Notes: a model not told the origin generated them from the sequence alone. A stretch of 64,000 nucleotides of DNA from Clostridium drakei (GCF_000633595.2 NZ_JIBU02000027.1:141307-205306); one strand, 5' to 3'. Positions 16,070 through 24,347 are shown, counted from the first letter of the stretch. Program-made: numbers and translations.

Positions 16070-16789
16070 ATGTCAATATCATTAGCATTAATCCCTTTGG
16101 CATTAGCTGTTCGTGGTATTATGGGAAAAGAGCGATTTGAGGAAATGGCTGAAGCTTCACAGGTTAAAGTCAAAACAAATTTTAAAGATGAGGAGGAATT
16201 GGTTAGTGTTTTAAGAAAAGCTGGTTTTGATGCAGTTAAGTGGGGAGATATTATAAAAACTGATATTAATGATGAAAAAGAATTTTTCTTTTGGGAGTTT
16301 ATAGATGGAAAATGGACTGCATCATTTGGAAAGTACAATTCAAAAGAGAGTGTAGCTGAGTTAATTAAAAAAATAGAAAAAACAGCAGGTAGAAAGATAT
16401 TGGTTACAAATTCCAATGTAAATACAGATTCACTTGAACTTAAATCATATCCAACAAGCTTTAAAGATGAAAATTTATTAATGAAAACTTTGTATGATTA
16501 TGGAGTTAATTATTCAAAACAAAATTATGGAATTATAAATTGCAGCCTTGGCAGTCACTCTTTTAAACTTATACCTAATAAAGATTCATTTTATATGATA
16601 CAAATAGAAAATAAAGATGATTTAAAAGATATTTTTATGAATTTGAATAACTTAGATGAAGATTATAGACGTAATGTACAAAATAACACTTACGAAAATT
16701 TAAAATCTAAGGTGGAAGAAAAAGGGTATAAAATTGAAAGTGAAGAGATCATGGAAGATAACTCTATTGTTATAACAATTAATATTTAG
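16070..16789 (+). CDS. DUF1257 (Ycf35-like) family protein
   Basis: A 239-aa soluble protein with the DUF1257 features: N-terminal 'KVKTNFKDEEELVSVLRKAG', an internal 'FKDENLLMKTLYDYGVNYSK', and a C-terminal strand 'GYKIESEEIMEDNSIVITI'. Internally it looks like two related halves (FKDEEELV... and FKDENLLM...). DUF1257 is linked to Ycf46-like ATPases by gene neighbourhood; biochemical function unknown. AGGAGG upstream, 15-bp gap to the radical SAM gene. Unlike four of its neighbours it does not end in GRxxDF. Confidence 0.82.
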   Translation: MSISLALIPLALAVRGIMGKERFEEMAEASQVKVKTNFKDEEELVSVLRKAGFDAVKWGDIIKTDINDEKEFFFWEFIDGKWTASFGKYNSKESVAELIKKIEKTAGRKILVTNSNVNTDSLELKSYPTSFKDENLLMKTLYDYGVNYSKQNYGIINCSLGSHSFKLIPNKDSFYMIQIENKDDLKDIFMNLNNLDEDYRRNVQNNTYENLKSKVEEKGYKIESEEIMEDNSIVITINI

Positions 16790-16804
16790 GAGAAGGTTAT
16801 TAGT

Positions 16805-17395
16805 ATGAAGCTTAGAATTCACAGGTTTTTACCTGTAACTAATGTGGAAGGTCCAGGAAAAAGAGCTTGTGTTTGGGTACAGGGGTGTTCTAGACATTGT
16901 CCTGGCTGTGCAGCACAACCTACATGGAATAAGGATAAAGGAATTGAAATAGATGTAAGGGAGCTTGCTCAAAAAATACTAAATGGTCCCGAAGTTGAAG
17001 GTATTACATTTGTAGGTGGAGAACCCTTTGAACAAGCAGAAGCTCTAAGTGAGCTTGCATTACTTTTAAAGAGAAAGAATCTATCAATTGTCACCTTTAC
17101 AGGATATTCATTAGAGGAATTACAAGAATCTACAAATGATGGTATTAAAGATTTAATTAGTTTAACAGATATTTTAATAGATGGCCCATATTTGCAAGAA
17201 AGAAAAGATCTAAGTAGACCTTGGGTAGGTTCTTCTAATCAGAGGTATCATTTTTTAACGGATAGGTATAAGCACATTAAAGACAATATATGTGAAACAA
17301 AGAATCAAATTGAAATACGAATGGACTCTATGGGGAAAATATTAATAAATGGGATGGGTGACTTTAATGCTATTAAAGGGTTATTTGAAGTATAA
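16805..17395 (+). CDS. NrdG-like radical SAM activase-family protein
   Basis: A 196-aa protein of the compact 4Fe-4S single-cluster (NrdG/PflA-type) radical SAM group. The cluster motif is CSRHCPGC (CxxxCxxC, about residues 29-36), and the SAM-binding 'VGGEPFEQAEAL' is at about 75. NrdG-type enzymes generate glycyl radicals, but no ribonucleotide reductase is present here. In this context it is more likely to act on a component of the AAA+/DUF1257 cluster; this is inference. GGAG upstream, in operon with DUF1257. Confidence 0.85.
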   Translation: MKLRIHRFLPVTNVEGPGKRACVWVQGCSRHCPGCAAQPTWNKDKGIEIDVRELAQKILNGPEVEGITFVGGEPFEQAEALSELALLLKRKNLSIVTFTGYSLEELQESTNDGIKDLISLTDILIDGPYLQERKDLSRPWVGSSNQRYHFLTDRYKHIKDNICETKNQIEIRMDSMGKILINGMGDFNAIKGLFEV

Positions 17396-17518
17396 AGATG
17401 GTGTCTTCAGGCTTTATTTAGGCTAGGTCAGTTAGAGATAGAGTGTTTAGATTACTATGTTGATAATAATGGGGAAGGTAGAGTTATTGACAAAATACTT
17501 AATAGTATATATAGCTAA
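17396..17518 (+). other. in-frame open extension after the radical SAM stop codon
   Basis: After the TAA at 17393-17395 the same frame stays open for 40 codons to TAA 17516-17518, encoding RWCLQALFRLGQLEIECLDY, then VDNNGEGRVIDKILNSIYS. It has no start codon of its own in a good context. It contains GRVID, echoing the GRxxDF tails upstream. Either a decayed downstream gene fused in frame by chance, or a former C-terminal extension. Confidence 0.35.
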
Positions 17519-17545
17519 TAATAAGCTTTGATTTTTTATAGTGGT

Positions 17546-17586
17546 TTGTTTAAGTAGGAATCATAGGTGCATTCCTACTTAAACAA
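17546..17586. terminator. bidirectional terminator between convergent genes
   Basis: A perfect 16-bp stem, 17546-17561 with 17571-17586 (core TTAAGTAGGAAT), 9-nt loop. It lies between the radical SAM gene and the convergent helD gene. Confidence 0.75.
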
Positions 17587-17601
17587 TTATATTTTATAGG
17601 A

Positions 17602-19848
17602 TTAAATTTCATGGTTTTCTTTCAATAATGGAGTACAGTTGCCTGAATAATATATGTGCAAAATATGAAGAGCTCTGGTACAAGCAGTATATAACAGCAG
17701 CCTTTCTTCCTCACAGCAATAATTTTCATCTCCTGCATTATATATAAGAACTACATCAAATTCTAATCCTTTAGCAAGATATGCTGGGATTACCAAGGTA
17801 TCACTTACATATTCATCATCATCCTTCAATATGGCTTTAACATGAATTCTTTCTTTTAAAAAATTATATACTTCATTTGCTTCTTTTACAGTTCTTGTTA
17901 TAATACCAATGGATTTATAACCCTTCTCCTTATACACTTTTATATCTTCGATAAATTTTTCTTTTATGGCTTTTTCATCTGAAAAACCAAGGATTAAAGG
18001 TTCAGCTCCACTTCTTTCTACACATCCATCAGTAATCTCCTTGCCAAGCAGCTTTCTGGAGAACTTAGTAATTTCTATGGTTGATCTGTAACTTTTACTT
18101 AAATTTATTATGCAGGTATTAGCTTTAGGAAATATATGAGATATATTGCTATAATCTCCTACATTCATAAATGGATTGATGGATTGATTAAGGTCACCTA
18201 GTATGGTCATATTAGCATGCTTAAAAAGCTGATAAAAGATTTCATATTGCAATGGTGTATAATCTTGTGCTTCGTCAATAATAACATACTTGATTTCTGA
18301 GGTTTTGGGAATTCCTTCTAGTGCTCCTTTGAGATATAGAAGAGGAGGTTGATCCTCATAATTAAGCTTTCCAGCCCTCAAATTCTCCAAAGTATAGCTT
18401 TTTATTTCACCAATTTCCTTTTCGCTGTATCCAGTATTAAAACTTACAGAAAGATATTCCAATTTCATAAAAAGCTTTTTATAAATATCCATTAAATCAA
18501 ACTCTGTCATTTTATTGATTTCAGAATATATATCCTTCATTTCATTTTTTACAATAGATATACTACGATTCCTAGCTTCTGTTTTATCTATATAAGAATC
18601 TGATTCCTTAAGTTTACTGGTTACCTCTTCAACCAAATCTTTTTCATAAGGCTCCATAAGAAATAATATTCTTTCTCTTATCTTTTGAAGTCTCCTTTTT
18701 AGTGGAAGCTGTATATAATCTTTAAAAAACAGTTCTTGCAAATCCTTAGAGGAGATTATTAACTTACCTCTTATAATAATATCTTTAAAATTTCTATCTT
18801 CTTTTTCAGTATAGTCTACATATTTTTTTAATATATCTATAAATTGCATGGAAGATTTATATTTTATACTCATTATTCTTTTTTCATACATTGGATCTTC
18901 CTTAGCTGCAAGAATATTTTCCATCATTTCACTGTAATCTTCCTTTTTAAAAGCAGATTCTAAGACTTTTTGCATATATTCTTTAAATGTAGTTTGACAC
19001 ATATTGTCTTCTCCAAGCTGAGGCAATACATTGGAAATGTACTCATTAAAAATTTCATTTGGAGAAAATATTATTATATTTTTTGATGCTATTTTATCTC
19101 TATGCTTGTATAAGATGTATGCAATTCTATGAAGAGCAATGGAAGTTTTCCCACTTCCAGCAGGTCCTTGAACGATCAAATTTTTATAATCTTCATTACG
19201 AATTACTTTATTTTGCTCTCTTTGAATAGTTGTCACTATGTTCTTCATTTTACTATCAGTACTTTTACTCAACATACCTTGAAGTATTTCATCATCAATA
19301 TTTAGATTACTGTCAAACATATATTCAATTTTACCATTATTGATTTTATACTGTCTTTTTAAAGTAATTTCACCATGAATTTTTCCTTCAGGACATGTAT
19401 AATTAGCTTTTCCAATTTCATAATCATAGTACATGCTGGAAATGGGTGCTCTCCAATCATATACTAGGAAATCAAAATTGTCATTGATAAGATTGAAGCT
19501 TCCAATATAACACTTTTGAGTTTTCTCATCTCCTCTTTCAAGAAAATCCATCCTCCCAAAATAGGGAGATAAAAGTATTTTTTTATATTTTTCTTCAAGT
19601 TTTCTCACAAATTCATGCCTTTTTTTCTGTATTTTCATAGTTGTGATGAATTCCATAAATTCTACAACCTGATCCAATCCATTAGTTATGGATAAAGAGC
19701 CTACATCCTGCCAAAGCTGCTTTTGTGTTTCAATAGAATCCTTTCTAAATTTTTCTTTAAAATCATGTTTTTCATTAAATTGTTTTTGAGCTTCCTTGAG
19801 CACTTCTTGCAGCCATTCATTTTCCAGTTTCCATTCAAAGTTGTTCAA
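17602..19848 (-). CDS. helD: HelD-type UvrD/Rep-family RNA polymerase recycling ATPase
   Basis: A 748-aa superfamily 1 helicase-like ATPase. The N-terminal coiled region (residues 1-80) is the arm that HelD inserts into RNA polymerase, followed by 'VYDWRAPISSMYYDYE', Walker A GPAGSGKT (about 228-235), Walker B region 'YVIIDEAQDYTPLQYEIF', and C-terminal motif 'AKGLEFDVVLIYNA'. Bacillus HelD frees RNA polymerase from stalled complexes; the architecture and length agree. Its initiator ATG is followed by NNFEWK. Two short fragments of this gene occur elsewhere at 9876 and 22699. Confidence 0.88.
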   Translation of the reverse strand: MNNFEWKLENEWLQEVLKEAQKQFNEKHDFKEKFRKDSIETQKQLWQDVGSLSITNGLDQVVEFMEFITTMKIQKKRHEFVRKLEEKYKKILLSPYFGRMDFLERGDEKTQKCYIGSFNLINDNFDFLVYDWRAPISSMYYDYEIGKANYTCPEGKIHGEITLKRQYKINNGKIEYMFDSNLNIDDEILQGMLSKSTDSKMKNIVTTIQREQNKVIRNEDYKNLIVQGPAGSGKTSIALHRIAYILYKHRDKIASKNIIIFSPNEIFNEYISNVLPQLGEDNMCQTTFKEYMQKVLESAFKKEDYSEMMENILAAKEDPMYEKRIMSIKYKSSMQFIDILKKYVDYTEKEDRNFKDIIIRGKLIISSKDLQELFFKDYIQLPLKRRLQKIRERILFLMEPYEKDLVEEVTSKLKESDSYIDKTEARNRSISIVKNEMKDIYSEINKMTEFDLMDIYKKLFMKLEYLSVSFNTGYSEKEIGEIKSYTLENLRAGKLNYEDQPPLLYLKGALEGIPKTSEIKYVIIDEAQDYTPLQYEIFYQLFKHANMTILGDLNQSINPFMNVGDYSNISHIFPKANTCIINLSKSYRSTIEITKFSRKLLGKEITDGCVERSGAEPLILGFSDEKAIKEKFIEDIKVYKEKGYKSIGIITRTVKEANEVYNFLKERIHVKAILKDDDEYVSDTLVIPAYLAKGLEFDVVLIYNAGDENYCCEEERLLLYTACTRALHILHIYYSGNCTPLLKENHEI

Positions 19849-19905
19849 TTAATCCCATCCTTTCCTTAATAGCAAATGATTTAGTAAGGTTACCATAAAA
19901 AAACA

Positions 19906-19934
19906 TTGACATTGCTTTAAACAAATAGTATAAT
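19906..19934 (+). promoter_or_regulatory. consensus sigma-A promoter with no obvious gene downstream
   Basis: TTGACA (19906-19911), 17-bp spacer, TATAAT (19929-19934): a perfect housekeeping promoter facing right. The next plus-strand gene with a ribosome binding site starts 590 bp later at 20527. The transcript may be a small RNA, or the promoter may have served a lost gene. Confidence 0.6.
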
Positions 19935-19988
19935 ATAATTGAGAAGATATATTATATATAAAAATACAAGGCCAGTAGAATTATAATA

Positions 19989-20132
19989 TCATTTTTGTTT
20001 TGGTATGTCAATAATTATACACCTCTTTTCGTTAACTTTAATTATCAAAAAATCTTGCTCATTATAATGTGAGCTTCTAGCCATAGATTCCATATTTCCA
20101 ATACAGTAGCTACAATGTAAATTATTGGGCAT
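19989..20132 (-). pseudogene. possible remnant of a small Cys-containing protein
   Basis: A 47-codon minus-strand frame (MPNNLHCSYCIGNMESMARS...IIDIPKQK) with a CxxC pair. The frame stays open upstream without a start or ribosome binding site, so this is probably the 3' end of a decayed gene rather than a functional one. Family not recognised. Confidence 0.3.
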
Positions 20133-20186
20133 TTGTTTTATATGCTCTTTAAAAATGCTTAATAAACTAGTATAGAAATTGTTATT

Positions 20187-20251
20187 AACAAAAATTGTTC
20201 CGGTTTTTGTAGAACATCAGAATTCTACAAAGCTTAGAACAATTTTTTGTT
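20187..20251. repeat. two-tier hairpin
   Basis: Outer arms AACAAAAATTGTTC (20187-20200) and GAACAATTTTTTGTT (20237-20251); inner arms TTTGTAGAA (20206-20214) and TTCTACAAA (20223-20231). The left outer arm recurs at 8896-8921. It could be the terminator of a transcript from the promoter at 19906, or a small palindromic mobile relic. Confidence 0.55.
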
Positions 20252-20262
20252 GCTAAAGGTTG

Positions 20263-20382
20263 GTAAATATTAATGAAGATGAGAAAATATACAATACCTT
20301 TACAAAATTAGATGCTGATAATTCTAAAATGGATAAAATTTTAGAATTAATGAAGAGAATAGAAAATGAAAAAGTTCAGTAA
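20263..20382 (+). pseudogene. 39-codon coding-like remnant
   Basis: An open frame VNINEDEKIYNTFTKLDADN then SKMDKILELMKRIENEKVQ-stop, amphipathic and well coded, without a usable start or ribosome binding site. Probably the C-terminus of a lost gene; family not recognised. Confidence 0.25.
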
Positions 20383-20526
20383 AATGTGGTGAAGTTCATC
20401 ACATTTTTATTTTAAAACAACTTTATTTAAGATTTTTTGCCGGGGTAACAAAGTGTTTTGTTGTAAAACAACAATATTAATGGTATATAATTTAAATAGT
20501 AATATAAATTTTAGGGGGAGTTGTCT

Positions 20527-21816
20527 ATGCATGAATTAACACAATTAATTAAAGATGATATGAAGCCTGCACTGGGAGTGACAGAACCAGGTGCAATTGC
20601 CTTTGCAGTAGCAAAAGCAAGAAGTTATACAAAAGGAAATGTGGTAAAAATAAATGTAGCAATGAACAGTGGCATGTATAAGAATGCCTTTACCTGCGGA
20701 ATACCAAATAGCAGCCAGGTTGGCAATGTCTTTGCTGCAGCGCTGGGGTATGTAGCAGGAAATGCTGAAAAAGGCCTTGAAGCATTGGAAAATGTAACAA
20801 AGAAGGATAACATAGAAGCTGATAAACTGGTAAAGGCTGGTGTTGTCACAGTTGAACTTAAGGGAATTACAAGCAAAATATTTATAGAAGCTGAAGTTAT
20901 TACCGAAATTGATACAGCTGTTGTTACCATAGAGGATTCACATACAAATATCACAAAGATTACTGTAAATGGAAAAGTAAAAATGGAACAAAAATGTCAA
21001 AAAGGAAATGATGATGATGAGTTGTTGAATGAAGTATTTGATATACATAAATATACTCTTCAGCAATTATACGATTATATTACAACTGTTGATATTGAAG
21101 AAATAAGTTTTATAAAAGAAGCTTATAAGGTCAATCTGGAATTATATAATGAAGGGTTAAAAAATCCTAGAACAACATTTGCCAGACATCTTCTGAAAAA
21201 CAATGGAGGAAAGGAAATCTCTAAAGATGAACAGTCTACTGCATCTTTACTGTGCAATGCGGCAATTGAGGCTCGTGTAATTGGCTTAAACAAGCCAGCA
21301 ATGAGTATTACAGGCTCTGGTGCTCATGGAATTATAGCTACCATGCCTTTGTATGCGGCTTATAAGGTAAATGGTTATACTGAAGAGCAATTGCTTCGTG
21401 CTACTGCGTTAAGCTATTTAGTTTGCATGTATATTAAGGAGTATTCTGGAAAACTTTCAGCCTTTTGTGGCTGCGCAATAGCAGCAGGCTCTGGAATGGC
21501 ATGTGCATTGGTATATTTACGTGGTGGAACTATAGATATGATGACCCATGTGCTTAACAATATGGCTAGTAGTATTACTGGTATGATATGTGATGGTGGA
21601 AATCAAGGCTGTACCATGAAAGGAATTGTTGCTGTAGATGCTGCCTATAAAGCTGTAGATTTTGCAATGAATGGCGTATATATTGATGATGTACACGGCA
21701 TTAATGGTAAAACTCCTGAAGAAACCATGAAAAATATGGGACAAATTGCATCTCCAGGAATGATTGGTACCGAAAAAACTATTGTAGAGATTTTTCAAAA
21801 TAAAAGGAAAGTTTAG
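20527..21816 (+). CDS. L-cysteine desulfidase family protein
   Basis: A 429-aa protein of the UPF0597/CyuA (L-cysteine desulfidase, serine dehydratase alpha-like) family. It breaks L-cysteine into pyruvate, ammonia and sulfide with an oxygen-sensitive 4Fe-4S cluster. Seen are the N-terminal 'GVTEPGAIAFAVAKA', the Cys-rich 'SAFCGCAIAAGSGMACALV' and 'GMICDGGNQGC', which hold the cluster ligands. AGGGGGAG fits the ATG at 20527 rather than the TTG at 20521. Upstream, TATAAT-like and GTTG-TAAAA-CAAC symmetric elements near 20456-20490 may be its promoter and operator. Base composition is slightly less AT-rich than its neighbours. Confidence 0.85.
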   Translation: MHELTQLIKDDMKPALGVTEPGAIAFAVAKARSYTKGNVVKINVAMNSGMYKNAFTCGIPNSSQVGNVFAAALGYVAGNAEKGLEALENVTKKDNIEADKLVKAGVVTVELKGITSKIFIEAEVITEIDTAVVTIEDSHTNITKITVNGKVKMEQKCQKGNDDDELLNEVFDIHKYTLQQLYDYITTVDIEEISFIKEAYKVNLELYNEGLKNPRTTFARHLLKNNGGKEISKDEQSTASLLCNAAIEARVIGLNKPAMSITGSGAHGIIATMPLYAAYKVNGYTEEQLLRATALSYLVCMYIKEYSGKLSAFCGCAIAAGSGMACALVYLRGGTIDMMTHVLNNMASSITGMICDGGNQGCTMKGIVAVDAAYKAVDFAMNGVYIDDVHGINGKTPEETMKNMGQIASPGMIGTEKTIVEIFQNKRKV

Positions 21817-21867
21817 TAATAAATTGCTCCTTAAGTAAAATTAAATTAATAAATATTGTTTAATAAA

Positions 21868-21896
21868 ACTGCAGACAAAATGTGTTTGTCTGCAGT
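21868..21896. terminator. terminator between convergent genes
   Basis: A perfect 12-bp stem ACTGCAGACAAA (21868-21879) with TTTGTCTGCAGT (21885-21896), 5-nt loop; the minus-strand side runs into TTTTATTAAAC. Serves the desulfidase and/or the DUF3794 gene. Confidence 0.75.
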
Positions 21897-21950
21897 CTGA
21901 TGACAATTTGTATTAGAAAGTTAGTGCTTTTTATTTATTTAGAATACTTG

Positions 21951-22541
21951 TTAGCAAAAAATATGATCACTTCTTGTAATTTTAAGTTTAATGCATATAA
22001 GCATTTTTTCAAGAACTGAATTATAGGTTATTGCCCAACTTGGAGCTCCTACTGCTACAGGATTTGGATTTAAAAGTTCATCTTTTTCGCCTTCTACAAA
22101 AGCATCTAATATTTCTACATTATCAGTTTCTCTTACAGGTTCTGTTGCAGTTACTTCAACATAGGTAGCAAATGGTACTCTTGTTGTAAATTGATATACT
22201 GGTCCGTTTACGTCAGTTGTTGTAAAATCTGTTATTGTTTTATAGTTTATATTTTTATCAATATAGCCATCAATAATTACTTTTGCATAGAATTTATCAC
22301 AATCTTTTTTTCCGTGTAGTGGTACTAGTTTGAAATCTGTAATTACAACCATTTTGTCAGTAGCTATAATACGGAAAAGTGCAGGGCTTGGTGGAGAAAT
22401 TGTTAGTTCTCGAACTACGAATTCTTGTTTTTCTCCAAATCCAAGGATCCTTGGAACTTGAATTAGTCTTTTTGGATCAGGTGCAGGTTTTGCTACAAAA
22501 GGGTTATTTTTAGATACGATTGGATATCTATTATATACCAT
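21951..22541 (-). CDS. DUF3794 (SPOCS-like) domain protein
   Basis: About 196 aa carrying one DUF3794 domain, known from clostridial spore-associated and SipL-like proteins: 'VVITDFKLVPLHGKKDCDKF' then 'YAKVIIDGYIDKNINYKT' and 'YQFTTRVPFATYVEV'. No signal peptide or LysM domain, so it is shorter than SipL. A structural or spore-coat role is plausible but not shown. AAGGAG lies 11 bp upstream of the ATG at 22541; a GTG at 22553 is too close to it. Confidence 0.75.
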   Translation of the reverse strand: MVYNRYPIVSKNNPFVAKPAPDPKRLIQVPRILGFGEKQEFVVRELTISPPSPALFRIIATDKMVVITDFKLVPLHGKKDCDKFYAKVIIDGYIDKNINYKTITDFTTTDVNGPVYQFTTRVPFATYVEVTATEPVRETDNVEILDAFVEGEKDELLNPNPVAVGAPSWAITYNSVLEKMLICIKLKITRSDHIFC

Positions 22542-22698
22542 AATGTCTATCACTCCTTCATAATTCTTGTATTTTTAATAGTATGAAAATAATTCTAAAA
22601 ATCATCTTCCATCTTTCTTTTGTTTGTCAATACATTATATTCTGTAGGATGTTTTTTGCTACTTATAATGAACGATATTCTATATTCATTAATCATGC

Positions 22699-22850
22699 AA
22701 TAATGGAGTGCATATGCCTGAATAATATATGCGTAAAACATGAAGGGTTCTGGTACAAGCGGTATACAGCAGCAGCCTTGTTGAAAACTTAGTGATTTCC
22801 ATTGTTAATCTGTAACTTTTAGTTAAATTTATTATGCAGGTAGTATCTTT
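22699..22850 (-). pseudogene. deleted fragment of helD
   Basis: The left part (22699 to about 22778) matches helD at 17625-17715, the right part (about 22781-22850) matches helD at about 18050-18125, in the same orientation; the roughly 340 bp between them in helD are missing. It encodes pieces of the helD C-terminus only. Together with 9876-9928 it shows that helD copies or copy fragments once existed at other sites. Confidence 0.75.
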
Positions 22851-22892
22851 AGTAAATCAAGAATTTAATATAAAAAGTATTATAGTATTTAT

Positions 22893-23972
22893 TTAAAATA
22901 TAGGAATATCAACACCGGAGATTATTTTAACATTATTTTCATATGCATATTCTGAATAAAGAATTGTATACTTGCTTCTATTAGTTATAAAATAATCTAC
23001 ATTTTTAAATAGTGATCTTTCATTTTCTTTAGCGCTTATATAAGCATTAATACTGCATTTAAAGTTCTCGGATGTTGATAATTCATGTATAAACTGATGG
23101 AGTGAATTAGTTAATTCAACATTGTTATTTGAAGATTCTTTATCAATATATAGAATTAATAGGCAATCTTCTTTTGATTTGAATTTTGTTACAAATTCTT
23201 TTATTACTCTTTTCCAAATGCCATATGGATCTGTAAAATCCATGAAGAATAGATATGTGTTATCTAATCTTGATATTTGAATATCTTTAATTTTTTTATT
23301 GTTATCTACCGCTTCATCATAAAATTTATTGCAAAAAGCAGTAATATCCTGACTTTTAAAGAATTCATTATTTTCTTTGATTTTATCGTCACTCCAATTC
23401 CACCATTGAATAGTAAGAAGCTTATCTATTATTTCTTTGCTGAATCTATATTTTATTATCTTTGCAGGATTTCCTCCTACCAGTGCATATGGGGGTACAT
23501 CTTTAACAACATGGGAGTTAGCAGCTACAACTGCTCCATTATGAATTATTACCCCTGGCATTATAGTTACATTATGTCCTAACCATACATCGTTTTGAAT
23601 CAATATTTGTCCCTTTTCTTTATAATTACCTTCATAGTCAGGTTCGATATTTTCTTTAAATAACTCTGATACCCCTGTGGTTAAATTGAAATAATTATGC
23701 CCCAACCCTACAGTAAAATTTGAACAATGTCCAATTGAAGAGAATTGACCTACATGTAAATTATGAACTGCATATCCTTCAGAAAAGGTAAAGTTTGCTC
23801 CAGTGGTAATTAGTCCGTCAGCAAGATAGGAATCCCTCCCAACACATATCAGTGGAAAACTATCTTTATTTTCAACGTTAAAGTAGAACATCTTAGTTTC
23901 TCTATTTGTCCAAGCAGGTACTGCCAATTTAACAATCATACTCTTAATTCTCCTTAAAGTTAATTTTTGCAT
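22893..23972 (-). CDS. CatB-like acetyltransferase with extra C-terminal domain
   Basis: A 359-aa protein. Residues 40-215 form a hexapeptide-repeat acetyltransferase: 'HVGQFSSIGHCSNFTVGLGH' (catalytic His), 'IQNDVWLGHNVTIMPGVII' and 'TIQWWNWSDDKIKEN'. Residues 240-359 are an additional alpha/beta domain ending 'YSEYAYENNVKIISGVDIPI', which resembles the last part of glycosyltransferase-type folds. The combination suggests acetylation in surface polysaccharide or antibiotic modification; substrate unknown. Paralogue in fold, not in order, to the Vat-like protein at 3035. Confidence 0.75.
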   Translation of the reverse strand: MQKLTLRRIKSMIVKLAVPAWTNRETKMFYFNVENKDSFPLICVGRDSYLADGLITTGANFTFSEGYAVHNLHVGQFSSIGHCSNFTVGLGHNYFNLTTGVSELFKENIEPDYEGNYKEKGQILIQNDVWLGHNVTIMPGVIIHNGAVVAANSHVVKDVPPYALVGGNPAKIIKYRFSKEIIDKLLTIQWWNWSDDKIKENNEFFKSQDITAFCNKFYDEAVDNNKKIKDIQISRLDNTYLFFMDFTDPYGIWKRVIKEFVTKFKSKEDCLLILYIDKESSNNNVELTNSLHQFIHELSTSENFKCSINAYISAKENERSLFKNVDYFITNRSKYTILYSEYAYENNVKIISGVDIPIF

Positions 23973-24030
23973 CTATAGTAATAATGTATGTTGTTAATTA
24001 TGATAAAGTTCATCATATAATTACACGCCT

Positions 24031-24092
24031 ACTCAGGTAAGGGATGTTCTTTTCACGGGTAAACTCCACCTGAGTTTACGAATTACTTGATT
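24031..24092 (+). repeat. dispersed palindromic repeat, copy 1
   Basis: ACTCAGGT (24031-24038) pairs with ACCTGAGT about 30 bp later, followed by the conserved right end TTTACGAATTACTTGATT. Homologous to the elements at 31082, 37401 and 55215. Lies between the acetyltransferase gene and the fructose operon. Confidence 0.75.
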
Positions 24093-24236
24093 GCAGTATC
24101 AAATTCGATCATGCATATTTTATCAAATAATTGCTCTTTTGCGAAGGAAATTTCTTTTGATATGACCGAGTACAAGCGTTATCTATTAATATTGTTCATA
24201 TTCGTTTATAATCAATTAAAAACATTCAAAATTTTA

Positions 24237-24265
24237 TTGACATTATGAATTAAATCGGTTAAAAT
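24237..24265 (+). promoter_or_regulatory. promoter of the fructose operon
   Basis: -35 TTGACA (24237-24242), 17-bp spacer, -10 TAAAAT (24260-24265), directly ahead of the operator at 24271-24305. Confidence 0.7.
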
Positions 24266-24270
24266 TAAAT

Positions 24271-24305
24271 AAATCAATCAAAAACGTTTACAAAATGATT
24301 GATTT
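24271..24305. promoter_or_regulatory. FruR-type operator with embedded cre-like site
   Basis: Perfect inverted repeat AAATCAATCA (24271-24280) and TGATTGATTT (24296-24305) covering the expected transcription start. A related direct repeat, AATCAATTAAAAAC, lies upstream of the -35 at about 24211. The spacer at 24279-24292 matches the catabolite-responsive element consensus at 12 of 14 positions (CAAAAACGTTTACA). The layout predicts repression by the DeoR-type regulator and CcpA. Confidence 0.6.
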
Positions 24306-24347
24306 TGAAAGATATATTAAAAATAATTGAATGAGAGTGATGATTAT

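Noticed and set aside
16066..16416. 116-codon minus-strand ORF
   Set aside because: Shadow of the DUF1257 gene on the other strand.
22583..22792. 69-codon plus-strand ORF
   Set aside because: Runs antisense across the helD fragment and ends in it; no independent support.
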